From CAZJHX01 sp964545715 (GTDB taxonomy: Bacteria > Myxococcota_A > UBA9042 > GCA-2863065), in assembly GCA_964545715.1 (NCBI GenBank), contig CAZJHX010000022.1:22179-86178 (forward strand): a stretch of 64,000 nucleotides of DNA, given 5' to 3'. Both the position numbers and the translations under genes were made by a program. Every line of letters starts with the position of its first letter. The stretch's first letter is position 1. The notes under the pieces are model-generated. The model had not been told where the DNA came from. It ran no database searches and saw nothing but the letters and a program-made list of their open reading frames with translations. This document shows positions 50,801 through 59,465 of this stretch, piece by piece.

Positions 50801-52969
50801 AAGCGGCAGGTGCAGGGACATCGCACGTATCTGCTGACCGAGTCGCGGCGGCTGGCTCAGACCCTTAGCGACGATCTGGTGCGCATCGACGTGCTGTCAC
50901 GCACCCGCAAGCTGCGTCGCGTTCCGCGATCGGCGGCCGCGCTGGCGGACCAGCTGCGCGACATGCCGACAGGGTGGTCGACAAGCCAGCATCTGGTGCT
51001 GCGGCGCGCGGATCTGACGCTGGCGATGGCGGGATTGCAGCGCCGCTTCATCGCCATTGTGCATCGCATGAAGAGCGCGGTGGTGCAGGAGCTGAACGCC
51101 GGCATCATCCGGGAGTACGAGGCGCTGCTGGCAGCGCTGCGAGCGTTTCTGACCGAGCTGGAGACCGACGGCGGCGCGCGGCTGACCCGGACGCTGGATT
51201 TTCGCAAGTACTTCAATGCGCGGCGGCTCATCAACGGACTGGTCCGCGAAACGGACTCCGTGCTGGAGGACCTGCCGCAGACCCTGAACACGGTGAGCGA
51301 CGAGGCGATCCGACGGCTGTTGGAGGACCCGTTTGACGAGGCGGACGCGACCACGTTGTCGGTGCGGCGGCTGGTCCAGTTTCTGATCGAGGCGGAGTTC
51401 ATGGGCGTGCTGCAAGGCGAGCTGGACGCCATCCCGGAGGCGGAGCAGCGGGCGGTCGGCACGGCGCAGGACGCGCTGCGGCTGATCCAGTTCAACCAGA
51501 GCGACTTCGAGTCCCATGGCGACGCCGAGGACGGCGCCTTCCGCGCACAGCTCACGCCCGTCGTGGAGAACAGCATCGCGCGCGTGGAGGCGGAGCTGGA
51601 GGCCATCACGGCGCTGGAGCCGAGCGTCACGGACCGCATCGACCGGCAGCTGCGGCTGATCCTGGAGCGGTGCAGCGCCTACGCGATCACGGGCTCGGCG
51701 GACAGCCTGAAGCAGTACGTGCGCGGCATCGAGGGGCAGCGCGTGCTCACGACTGTCGGCAAGGGCACGCGCCGGGTCACCGCGGTGGCTCGCACGCTGC
51801 TGGCCGACGCGATCTATCGGCGCAGCGCGGGCATGATGCTGGCGCGCAAGCTGGGTGAGACCGCAGTCAAGGGCGAGAACATCATCGACCGTGTACTGCG
51901 CCTGGTGACGCACTACACGCCGGCCCCCGAGGTGCGGCAGTCGCTGCCGTTCTATTACAGCCAGCTGTTCTTGGGTAAGAGCGCGATGAACAAGGCGTTC
52001 TGGGTCGGGCGTACGCCCCAGCTGATGGAGGCGGAGCGAGAGATTCAGAACTATCGTCGCGGGCACGGGGGCGCGTTGATGGTTATCGGCGATCGCGGCA
52101 GCGGCAAGTCCTCGCTGTGCCAGCAGATCGCGGCGACCTGGTTCGATCACGAGCGGATCTACAACATCTATCCGCCGGCGGGCGGCTCGATCGACCCACA
52201 GGTGTTCAAGTCCCGGCTGGAGAAAGAGGTCGAGTTCCAGGGCGACTACGCGGACATCTTCCTGACCCTGCCCGAGGACAGCGTCATCGTGCTGCACGGG
52301 CTGGAGTCGTGGTGGGAGCGCAGCGCCAACGGGACGCAGATCATCGATATGATCTCCTCGATAATCGACCAGCACAGCGATCGGCACCTGATCATATGCA
52401 ATATGGACGTACACGCGTTCGCGCTGCTCAACGCGCTTCAGCCGTTTGCGGACCAGGCCCTGGGCGTCATCCGATGTGGCCCGCTGAGCGCACAGGAGCT
52501 CAAGGACATCATCACGCTGCGGCATCGATCGACGGGGCTGCGATTCGAACTGGGCGGGCGCACGGAGGGCCAGCTGCATCAGTGGCGGCTGGCGCAGCTG
52601 TTCACGGCGCACTTCGACACGTCGGGCGGCCGAATCGGTACGGCGCTGCAAAGCTGGATCGCGCACGTGGAGCGGGTTGAAGGCGAGACCATCACGGTGA
52701 GAAAGCCGCTGATCATCGACCGCGAGATGCTGGACGAGCTGAAGATGGAGTGGGTCGCGCTGTTGCTGCAGTTGGTGTTGCACCGCTCGGTGACGGTCGA
52801 GCGCTTGGAGCGCATCACTGGGATGCCGTTGGGGGAGCTTCAGGTCCACTTGCGCACGCTGGTCCGGATGGGGCTGGTCGACGCGGACGCTCAAGGCATC
52901 GTAGAACTCAACCGATATGTGCAGCATCTGATCGTGGACCACCTCAGAGAGCGGGGGATGCTGGCGTGA
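47831..52969 (+). CDS. SLC12-type cation-chloride cotransporter fused to a P-loop NTPase
   Basis: A 1712-aa fusion starting at GTG 47831. Residues 1-420 are an amino acid/cation-chloride transporter with 10-12 spans: FGTFEGVFTPSILTILGVIM matches SLC12 span 1, and GGGPYYIISRSLGLPLGGTLG the signature GGxYYxISRxLGxxxGG. Residues 440-740 align in order with the SLC12 cytoplasmic tail (NWLPNIICFS, GVEPNTVMLDW, PLSLNLIRFL). Residues 750-1370 are helical and coiled. Walker A is VIGDRGSGKSSLCQ near 1418; a Walker B-like SVIVLHGLESWW follows; the end (VTVERLERITGMPLGELQVHL) resembles a winged helix. It overlaps the MscS gene by GTGA. Ion specificity cannot be read. Confidence 0.9.
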   Translation: MAKGNKFGTFEGVFTPSILTILGVIMYMRLPWVVGNGGLHVAIGIIFVAHVISITTGLSVSSIATDKSVKGGGPYYIISRSLGLPLGGTLGLALCVGLAFSISLYIIGFTESLLAFLDEPVTRTNIRFYGSITLCLLTGLTFFSTKLAIQLQFPILLAIVASLFAILLGPSFVTLYGTGDALVATSTATAPFEGGKDMAVLFGIFFPAVTGFTAGVNMSGDLRDAKRSIPRGTLASIGVGMLTYIGLAIWLAVNIPAHQLVNNPRILLDISLHPFAVYAGIWGATLSSALGSILGAPRILQALSKDRITPRFFARGYGRANEPRNALLLVFLIAASGIAIAELDAIARIVSMFFIATYGFLNLSAAVERWASPDFRPEFKIPVWVSILGLVTCILIMIKLDLGAMLGSVVLLTVVFAWLKRRELQLESGDTWAGVWSSVVRSGLHHLEQENHHRRNWLPNIICFSRDGAESRAPLLDVGHALVSHRGVLTDFELTEADAPKPKPDPDRENPLGLFHRRLPTENAYDTMGAVCRYHGFSGVEPNTVMLDWNEHRDSTEGFYSLLNAVEERDFNLLVLAHDDRRRFGGRERLDVWLTNRGGNVPLSLNLIRFLTASDEWHRTAIRFLVLSDNKTNSDRLYATTRRMLDEARIEATVKVINNAFGERPWADWVREESADADLTVAALPGELNGDAAIYSDTNDLIDTLGSVLLIRGSTAFEETALFDESAAITTAEVVIDQDAPVLKPLTLPQWPDAAIEVKRLAHAHEALMSRFHERSLGPMYGGHAALLERLKQTSSRYFTSVIKALDISNTPRRVKMIARARSQFIFHASKAMQNFQRTDIVAMRTELSHSIGLLLKECELIKAGGASTITVVRPPEEFAPDARDSSPVRWFKRRRRLAAWITREPPSYQVPTEPLLAYLLEHRTPQIVDGAMRSAARHSYETAVEIGKLLNAIKATLGGARREETLSADFLAAEEARIATRVGELVELSKRQVQGHRTYLLTESRRLAQTLSDDLVRIDVLSRTRKLRRVPRSAAALADQLRDMPTGWSTSQHLVLRRADLTLAMAGLQRRFIAIVHRMKSAVVQELNAGIIREYEALLAALRAFLTELETDGGARLTRTLDFRKYFNARRLINGLVRETDSVLEDLPQTLNTVSDEAIRRLLEDPFDEADATTLSVRRLVQFLIEAEFMGVLQGELDAIPEAEQRAVGTAQDALRLIQFNQSDFESHGDAEDGAFRAQLTPVVENSIARVEAELEAITALEPSVTDRIDRQLRLILERCSAYAITGSADSLKQYVRGIEGQRVLTTVGKGTRRVTAVARTLLADAIYRRSAGMMLARKLGETAVKGENIIDRVLRLVTHYTPAPEVRQSLPFYYSQLFLGKSAMNKAFWVGRTPQLMEAEREIQNYRRGHGGALMVIGDRGSGKSSLCQQIAATWFDHERIYNIYPPAGGSIDPQVFKSRLEKEVEFQGDYADIFLTLPEDSVIVLHGLESWWERSANGTQIIDMISSIIDQHSDRHLIICNMDVHAFALLNALQPFADQALGVIRCGPLSAQELKDIITLRHRSTGLRFELGGRTEGQLHQWRLAQLFTAHFDTSGGRIGTALQSWIAHVERVEGETITVRKPLIIDREMLDELKMEWVALLLQLVLHRSVTVERLERITGMPLGELQVHLRTLVRMGLVDADAQGIVELNRYVQHLIVDHLRERGMLA

Positions 52970-53693
52970 ACATGGACTACACGTTCGAGGTCTCATCGTT
53001 CGGCCTGGTGCTGCTGATCCTGCTGGGCATCCTGCTCTTCGCGCTGATGCGGTTCTTGCGGCGCGCGTCGCGCCTGATCCAGATGAGCAAGTCGCGTCGC
53101 GCGGCGTTTGAGCGGGCGCTGCCAGTCGTCGAGGCGCTGCTGGGCCTGGTGTACCTGTTGAGCGCGGTGCCGATGGTCTTCAAGGACCACCCACAGTACT
53201 CGCCGATCGGGCTGGCGCTGGTGCTGCTGGGCTTTGCGTACGTCAGCTGGTTCGCGATCCGCGACTTCATCACGGGCGCCTTCTTGAAGAGCGGGCAGCT
53301 TTTTCAGACGGGCGAGTACATTCAGCTGGAGCAGATCAGCGGCAAGGTGACGCGCCTGGGTTACAGGACGCTGAGCATAGAGACGGAGAACGGCGACGAG
53401 GCGATCATCCCGTACAGCCGCGTGTCGCATGAGTCGATTGTGCGCACACCGCTCATCGACGGGGTCTGCCGTCACAGCTTCACGATCACGACAGAGCTGA
53501 CGTCGCCAACGGCGGCGGTGTCCGAGCTTATTCGCCGGGCGGCGCTGAACCACCACTGGTCGTCGGTGACGCACGAGCCGCAGGTGCGGTATGTGGGCGA
53601 GCGGACCTTTGACGTCGTGGTCTTCGCCCTGGCCGCGGCGCGCGGTCATGACATTCAGATGGCGGTGCGGGACGCGGTGGGAACACCGGCCGG

Positions 53694-53697
<4 letters not shown>
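52966..53697 (+). CDS. MscS-family mechanosensitive channel-like protein
   Basis: A 243-aa membrane protein. Starts are GTG 52966 (4-bp overlap with the transporter stop) or ATG 52972; I list the coupled GTG. Three hydrophobic spans occur (GLVLLILLGILLFALMRFL, ALLGLVYLLSAVPMV, LALVLLGFAYVSWFAI). After the last come the MscS beta-domain blocks: FQTGEYIQLEQISGKVTRLGYRTLSIETENGDEAIIPYSRV, of which the GxVxxxGxRxTxI and IPN-like IPYS elements are the family core. This is the compact MscS form lacking long extras. It is probably a pressure-gated or regulated ion leak that works with the transporter encoded before it. Confidence 0.87.
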
Positions 53698-54962
<1,265 letters not shown>

Positions 54963-54986
54963 CGCCGGACCCGGTAGGACCCCCAC

Positions 54987-55562
54987 ATGGCTTCGCTCAG
55001 TGCACAGACAGTCGCCAATTGGTTCAAGAGTCGGCAGATCTTCTGGATCATTCTGATCGTGGGGTTGATCGCTGACCTCGCAAGCAAAGAGTGGGCGGAG
55101 AGCGCGGTACAGCCCAGCGGCTGGGAGTACGGCCAGCTCACGGCGCCCATCCCGGTCATCGAGGGCGTGCTGGCGTGGAAGTGGGCGGTGAACGTGGGCG
55201 CCGCGTTCAGCATCTTTGCGGGACAGGTGTTCATGCTGGCCACCATCGGGCTGATCGCTCTGGGCGCTATCGGCGTCTTCGTCTACCGGACGCCGCCGCA
55301 CCACAAGGCGTTCATCGGGTCGCTGGGTCTCGTCGCGTCGGGCGCGGTGGGCAACATCTACGACCGCATCCGATTCGGCTGGGTGCGTGACTTCATCTAC
55401 TTTGACTTCGATCTGCCGTTCCACGACAGCGTCGGCTTCATCCCGCAGCGCTATCCGGTCTTCAACGTGGCCGACATCTCGATTCTTATCGGCGTCATCA
55501 TCCTGTTCATCACGAGTCAGAAGATTGAGCAGGAGAAGAAGCAGCAGACTCAGCCCGGATAG
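54987..55562 (+). CDS. lspA: Lipoprotein signal peptidase II
   Basis: A 191-aa inner-membrane aspartyl protease that removes signal peptides from prolipoproteins. Four spans are visible. Conserved blocks are NVGAAFSIF, SGAVGNIYDRIRFGWVRDFI (first catalytic Asp) and YPVFNVADISI (second Asp). It is somewhat longer than the E. coli enzyme because of an insertion before the last block (FDLPFHDSVGFIPQR). It fits a genome so rich in lipoproteins. It is 24 bp downstream of the kinase and shares 53 bp antisense with the next gene. Confidence 0.96.
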   Translation: MASLSAQTVANWFKSRQIFWIILIVGLIADLASKEWAESAVQPSGWEYGQLTAPIPVIEGVLAWKWAVNVGAAFSIFAGQVFMLATIGLIALGAIGVFVYRTPPHHKAFIGSLGLVASGAVGNIYDRIRFGWVRDFIYFDFDLPFHDSVGFIPQRYPVFNVADISILIGVIILFITSQKIEQEKKQQTQPG

Positions 55563-56550
55563 CGGCTGCAGCGCCGGCAGCGAGGGCCTTGAGATCGGGG
55601 CTGGCGCGATAATCGCCGGCGATCGTGGTCAGGGCGTCGAGAGCGGCCGAGGTCCCGTAACTGCCGAGCCCAACGGCGGCGGCGAGGCGCACAGGCTCTG
55701 ACCGATCCTTCAGCAGCTCCATCAGCGTGGTCTCGGTGCCGTCGCCGCCCAGAACCAGCTCAGGACGTGCCTGCCGCAGCGTCGTGAAGACCGCATCGCG
55801 GGCGTATTGAGCGTCGTCGGCGCGCGCGAGCAGCAACGCCAACGCACGGGATCGCACGCCCTCGACCTCATCGTCCTCGGCGATTGCCGCCAGGCGGGCG
55901 CCGTAACTGCGACCGTCGCCGACCAGGGCCGCGCCCATGCGGATGGCGCCGCGCGTCAGGGTCGTGAGCACGTGGGGATCGCGGATGTAACCAGGCCGCT
56001 TCACCTCGATCACGCCCTGCTGGATCGTGGCGCCCAGCTCACAGATGACGTGCTGGACGGTGTTGCGAGCGTGCACGCTGAGCAGGGGCAGCACGTCGCC
56101 GGGAGCGCCGATGGCGACGACCTTGTTGTCAAAGGCGGGGTCGCCGGTGACAACGGCGGTGTCAGACAGCGCCCGCCGAGTCGCCTGCGAGCCGGTCTCG
56201 ACGGCAAAACGAACGCCGTCAGGCAGGTCCGCCCAGACCGTGATCCGAGTGTAGGCCAGGGTGTTGCTCAGGTCCGGCTCGTTGCGAAAGCGGGTCAGCA
56301 TGTTGGTCAGGTTGCCCGGGGTGTGCCGGCACTCGACGGTGACGCGGACGCCGCGTGCGTCCCCGGCGACGCGGGCGGGCTTGAAGAGGGTACCGGGGTA
56401 GTAGCCCAGGCCAAGCGAGTGCGCGGTGCGCTGCAGTGCACCGTCCAAGCGAATATGCAGCTGCACGTACCACGAAACGCCGAACAGGACGCCCGCACCG
56501 AACAACAAACCGCTTAGCAGACCGAGGAGGTCGAACATTGGCTGGGACAT
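55510..56550 (-). CDS. Membrane-anchored protein with HEAT-like C-terminus
   Basis: A 346-aa protein of unknown function. ATG 56550 or 56538 starts just before one span (FDLLGLLSGLLFGAGVLFGVSW). Residues 35-180 are a strand-rich domain (YYPGTLFKPARVAGDARGVRVTV, FRNEPDLSNTLAYTRITVWA) that I cannot name. Residues 180-330 have HEAT-like helices (VEGVRSRALALLLAR, PVRLAAAVGLGSYGTSAALDAL). It is probably attached to the inner membrane with the body in periplasm or cytoplasm. The 3' end overlaps lspA by 53 bp on the opposite strand. Confidence 0.75.
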   Translation of the reverse strand: MSQPMFDLLGLLSGLLFGAGVLFGVSWYVQLHIRLDGALQRTAHSLGLGYYPGTLFKPARVAGDARGVRVTVECRHTPGNLTNMLTRFRNEPDLSNTLAYTRITVWADLPDGVRFAVETGSQATRRALSDTAVVTGDPAFDNKVVAIGAPGDVLPLLSVHARNTVQHVICELGATIQQGVIEVKRPGYIRDPHVLTTLTRGAIRMGAALVGDGRSYGARLAAIAEDDEVEGVRSRALALLLARADDAQYARDAVFTTLRQARPELVLGGDGTETTLMELLKDRSEPVRLAAAVGLGSYGTSAALDALTTIAGDYRASPDLKALAAGAAAAIRAESAASSPAQSSDS

Positions 56551-56618
56551 TACCGCAGCGACAGCCCGCCGTGAAATCCGTTGCGACCACCGCTCGGACA
56601 CGTGTACATAGCGGGGCG

Positions 56619-57548
56619 ATGGCCACGACCGAGACCCGCTCGTGTCCGGTGTGCGCGGCGACGACCGATGACGTCGCTGACTGTTACCGGATCAACGTTC
56701 TACCCTCCGAGACGCTGCCGCGGCACAGCTGCGCGGGGCTGTGGAGCTGCGGGTCGTGCCGGTTCCGGTGGATCGACCCACCGCCCCCGCTGGACGAGCT
56801 GCTGGCCGGCTATCGGGAGACCGACGCGGACCATTGGGGCGACTTCGGTGATGCGCAGGCGATCGCCGAGCCGCGTGACTATGCGGGCAAGACCGCGCAG
56901 ATCATGCAGTATGCGGCGGGCGGCCGGGCGCTGGACGTGGGCTGCTTCAGCGGGGAGTTTCTGCTGGCGTTGCCGGACTCGTTCGATCGATGGGGCATCG
57001 AGCCGTCACGCGGCGCGGCACAGGTGGCGCGCAGTCGCGGCATCACGGTCGTGGAGGACGACGCGCTGAGCGCGGAGCTGGAGCCGGCGTCGTTTGATGT
57101 CATCTACTGCTCCGATGTCTTCGAACACCTGGTCGACCAGAAGGCCCTGGCGGAGCGGCTGTCGGCGTGGCTGGCGCCGGGCGGCGTGCTGGTGGTGGAG
57201 ACCGGCGACGCGATGGCCCCATTCGCGCGCCTGATGGGCGCCCGGTGGCACTACTATTCGCTGCTGGAGCATGTGTGCTTTCACTCGGCGCGCTCACTAA
57301 ACCTGCTGTTGGCCGAGACTGGTCTGAAGCCGGTCGTGACGGAGCGACGCCGCCATGAGCAGCGTCAGGGTGCGCTCAAACCGCTGATGCAGCTGACAAA
57401 AGCCGTGGGGTTTCGCGCCGCGACGCTCGGTCTGGGCGCCGTTCAACGCCTGGCGCCGCTGCCGGCTCCGCTGCGCAGCGTGTACGAGCGACACCCGCCC
57501 ACGCACTGGACACGCGACCATCTGTGGCATTTCTACGCGCGAGCGTAG
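56619..57548 (+). CDS. Class I SAM-dependent methyltransferase
   Basis: A 309-aa enzyme. An N-terminal Cys cluster (CPVCAATTDD, then CGSCRFRWIDPP) looks like a zinc ribbon and is common in sugar and polysaccharide methyltransferases. Motif I is ALDVGCFSGEFLLAL near residue 108, with the acidic end of strand 2 in WGIEPS; FDVIYCSDVFEHLVD is motif III/IV, and LAPGGVLVVETG the next strand. The C-terminal 110 residues (YSLLEHVCFHSARSLNLLL, then a helical tail) suggest a substrate on a surface glycan or O-antigen. Substrate is inferred only. ATG 56619 is 70 bp from the divergent gene. Confidence 0.86.
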   Translation: MATTETRSCPVCAATTDDVADCYRINVLPSETLPRHSCAGLWSCGSCRFRWIDPPPPLDELLAGYRETDADHWGDFGDAQAIAEPRDYAGKTAQIMQYAAGGRALDVGCFSGEFLLALPDSFDRWGIEPSRGAAQVARSRGITVVEDDALSAELEPASFDVIYCSDVFEHLVDQKALAERLSAWLAPGGVLVVETGDAMAPFARLMGARWHYYSLLEHVCFHSARSLNLLLAETGLKPVVTERRRHEQRQGALKPLMQLTKAVGFRAATLGLGAVQRLAPLPAPLRSVYERHPPTHWTRDHLWHFYARA

Positions 57549-57557
57549 CGCCGGCCG

Positions 57558-58790
57558 TCAGCGAATGAAGATGGAGCCGCCGATGCCCCAGGAGTTCGAC
57601 ATGAAGAGGTTGCCCAAATACATGCCCTTGTTCGGCGAAGCGTTGCAGGTGGCGTCCTGAAGGAAGTTGCCGGTCACCTGCGCGCCAGTGCCCAGGAAGA
57701 GACCGTATTTGGCCCCGCCCTCCAGCTGCCAGCCGAGCAGCGCCGGGCCCTTGGTGGCTGCGCTCACGGGTACCGACTCGACGGCTTGGAACGGGCCGTC
57801 GTTGACGCTGGCCTGAACGCTGTACTGCGCCAGGTTTGACGAGTTGATCTCGCCGGTCGCGACCTTTGCCCAGGACCACTCTGCGTGGTTGGACTTGAGT
57901 ACCGCGTGCCCGGCCTGGGTCGTCACGAGCAGCTCTTTGGCGTCGAACGGCATCTTGGAGACCTGAGCGGGCGGGAGAATGGTTGTGGTGGCCGGCTCTT
58001 TGAGCAGGTCGCCCGCGACGCCCAGACCGTCCAACACGCACACGGCGGTCTCGCCGACGAGCGCGGCGACGCGAATCCAGCCGCCGCCGGCAAACGACAT
58101 GTCACAGTAGACCTGCATCTGGCCGCCCGCGATCTTGATCCAGTAGGGTGCGCTGACCGCGGCCGGGTTCAGCGCTTTCAACGTGGCGCAGCTGTCGGCC
58201 GGCTGGTCCTCGGTGCCGAGCCCGCACGCCGGGACGCCGGGTGCGCATGCGCCCTGGAAGCACTTGTCGCCCTCGGTGCACGGATCGCCGTCGTCGCAGG
58301 CGCCGCCGGTCTTGTCGATGGTCTGGCAGCCGCTGGTCTTGTTGCAGACCTCGGCGGTGCACACGTTGCCGTCGTCCTGGCACTCAACGTCCGATGTCTT
58401 GACGCAGGTCCCGTTCTTGCACTCGGTGTTTGTGCAGGCGTCGTCGTCGTTGCAAACGGCCCCGTCGGCGGCTTGCTCCAGTACGCATTTGCCCTCGTCG
58501 TTGCAGACCGGGCTCTCGCAGGGGTCCGCGTCTTCGGACAAGAACTGACAGTCGCCGGCCGATTCGCAGGTGCCGTCGGTGTCCGGCGGATCGGTGGTGC
58601 CGCCCTCGTCTTTGTCCGTGTCTTTGGGTGCGTCCGTGTCTCCGGTGCCACCCGTATCGCCCGCGCCGATGTCGGTCAACGCATCATAGCGCTGCAATCC
58701 GTAGTCAGCGATGTCCACGATGTCGTCGTTTTCCGGGCAACCGATCACCATCAGCGCCAGGAGCATGCAGGTCGTCAGCGTTCTGCTCAT
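57558..58790 (-). CDS. Lipoprotein with Cys-rich repeats and fibrinogen-like domain
   Basis: A 410-aa predicted surface lipoprotein beginning at ATG 58790. Signal peptide TTCMLLALMVIGC with lipobox. An Asp/Thr/Gly-rich linker covers residues 30-70, then Cys-rich repeats (DGAVCNDDDACTNTECKNG, GGACDDGDPCTEGDKCFQG) to about 180. The C-terminal 210 residues open with DSCATLKALNPAAVS, APYWIKIAGGQMQVYCDMSF and GGGWIRVA, the entry of fibrinogen/collagen C-terminal-like domains used for carbohydrate or protein binding. An adhesin-like role is likely. The stop lies 9 bp from the convergent methyltransferase. Confidence 0.86.
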   Translation of the reverse strand: MSRTLTTCMLLALMVIGCPENDDIVDIADYGLQRYDALTDIGAGDTGGTGDTDAPKDTDKDEGGTTDPPDTDGTCESAGDCQFLSEDADPCESPVCNDEGKCVLEQAADGAVCNDDDACTNTECKNGTCVKTSDVECQDDGNVCTAEVCNKTSGCQTIDKTGGACDDGDPCTEGDKCFQGACAPGVPACGLGTEDQPADSCATLKALNPAAVSAPYWIKIAGGQMQVYCDMSFAGGGWIRVAALVGETAVCVLDGLGVAGDLLKEPATTTILPPAQVSKMPFDAKELLVTTQAGHAVLKSNHAEWSWAKVATGEINSSNLAQYSVQASVNDGPFQAVESVPVSAATKGPALLGWQLEGGAKYGLFLGTGAQVTGNFLQDATCNASPNKGMYLGNLFMSNSWGIGGSIFIR

Positions 58791-58919
58791 CGGCACATCA
58801 TACTCAAACCCCGGGTGTTGTGACCAATTTCGGGCCGGCGGTCCATCGCGCTGGACGTCAGCCGTCGTCATGACGAAAACCAACACCTCCAGCTAGTGAA
58901 GAATTTGGGAGACATCACA

Positions 58920-59450
58920 TGACTGGGAACACTTCTTTCGCAGGCCGCTTCGTCTGGCGCACCCTTCTGACCACCCACGGTGACTGTGGCGTTCTACAAA
59001 GCCATGTTCGGCTGGGAGACGCAGTCGGCTGACGTACATCTCCAGCGACGACGTAGACGCCACGTGCAAGGCCGGCGGGCAGATCATCTCCGCGCCGTCG
59101 GACATCCCCGAAGTCGGACGATCGGCGCTTGCGGCGGACCCGCAGGGCGGCGTCTTCGACGTATTCAAGGGGCTGGCCCCGGGCGCTACGGACACGGACG
59201 CGCGCCCGCCGGAGTTCAACTTCTGCTGAAGCCAGCTGATGACCTCGGACATCGAGGCGTCGGTCGCGTTCTACACGTCGTTGTACGGCTGGGAGCCGCA
59301 GGAGCTGCCGGGCGAGCTGAAAAGGCCAGGGAGCTGGGCGGCGCGCACTACAAGTCGCCGACGACGATTGTGGGCATGGGCCGGTTCTGCGTGATCGGCG
59401 ACCCCGCACACGGCGCCATCGCGCTGTGGAAGGACCTGAGCCAGGGCTGA
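58920..59450 (+). pseudogene. Decayed two-domain VOC (glyoxalase-like) gene
   Basis: Pieces of one protein are found in several frames. MTGNTSFAGRFVWRTLLTTH (from 58920) then shifts to VAFYKAMFGWETQ (from about 58987), then another shift to YISSDDVDATCKAGGQIISA and LAADPQGGVFDVFKGLAPG, EFNFC followed by TGA, then SQLMTSDIEASVAFYTSLYGW, and a last shift to KARELGGAHYKSPT and WKDLSQG. The order is that of tandem VOC domains (AFYKAMFGW and AFYTSLYGW). At least three frameshifts, one stop and missing middle strands show it is non-functional. Intact family members are about 260 aa; this region could encode only about 175. Confidence 0.85.
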
Positions 59451-59465
59451 GTTGACGAAAGAGGC

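Noticed and set aside
50897..52996. 699-aa minus-strand frame opposite the transporter-NTPase gene
   Set aside because: It is Arg/His/Gln-rich shadow sequence antisense to a clearly conserved P-loop region.
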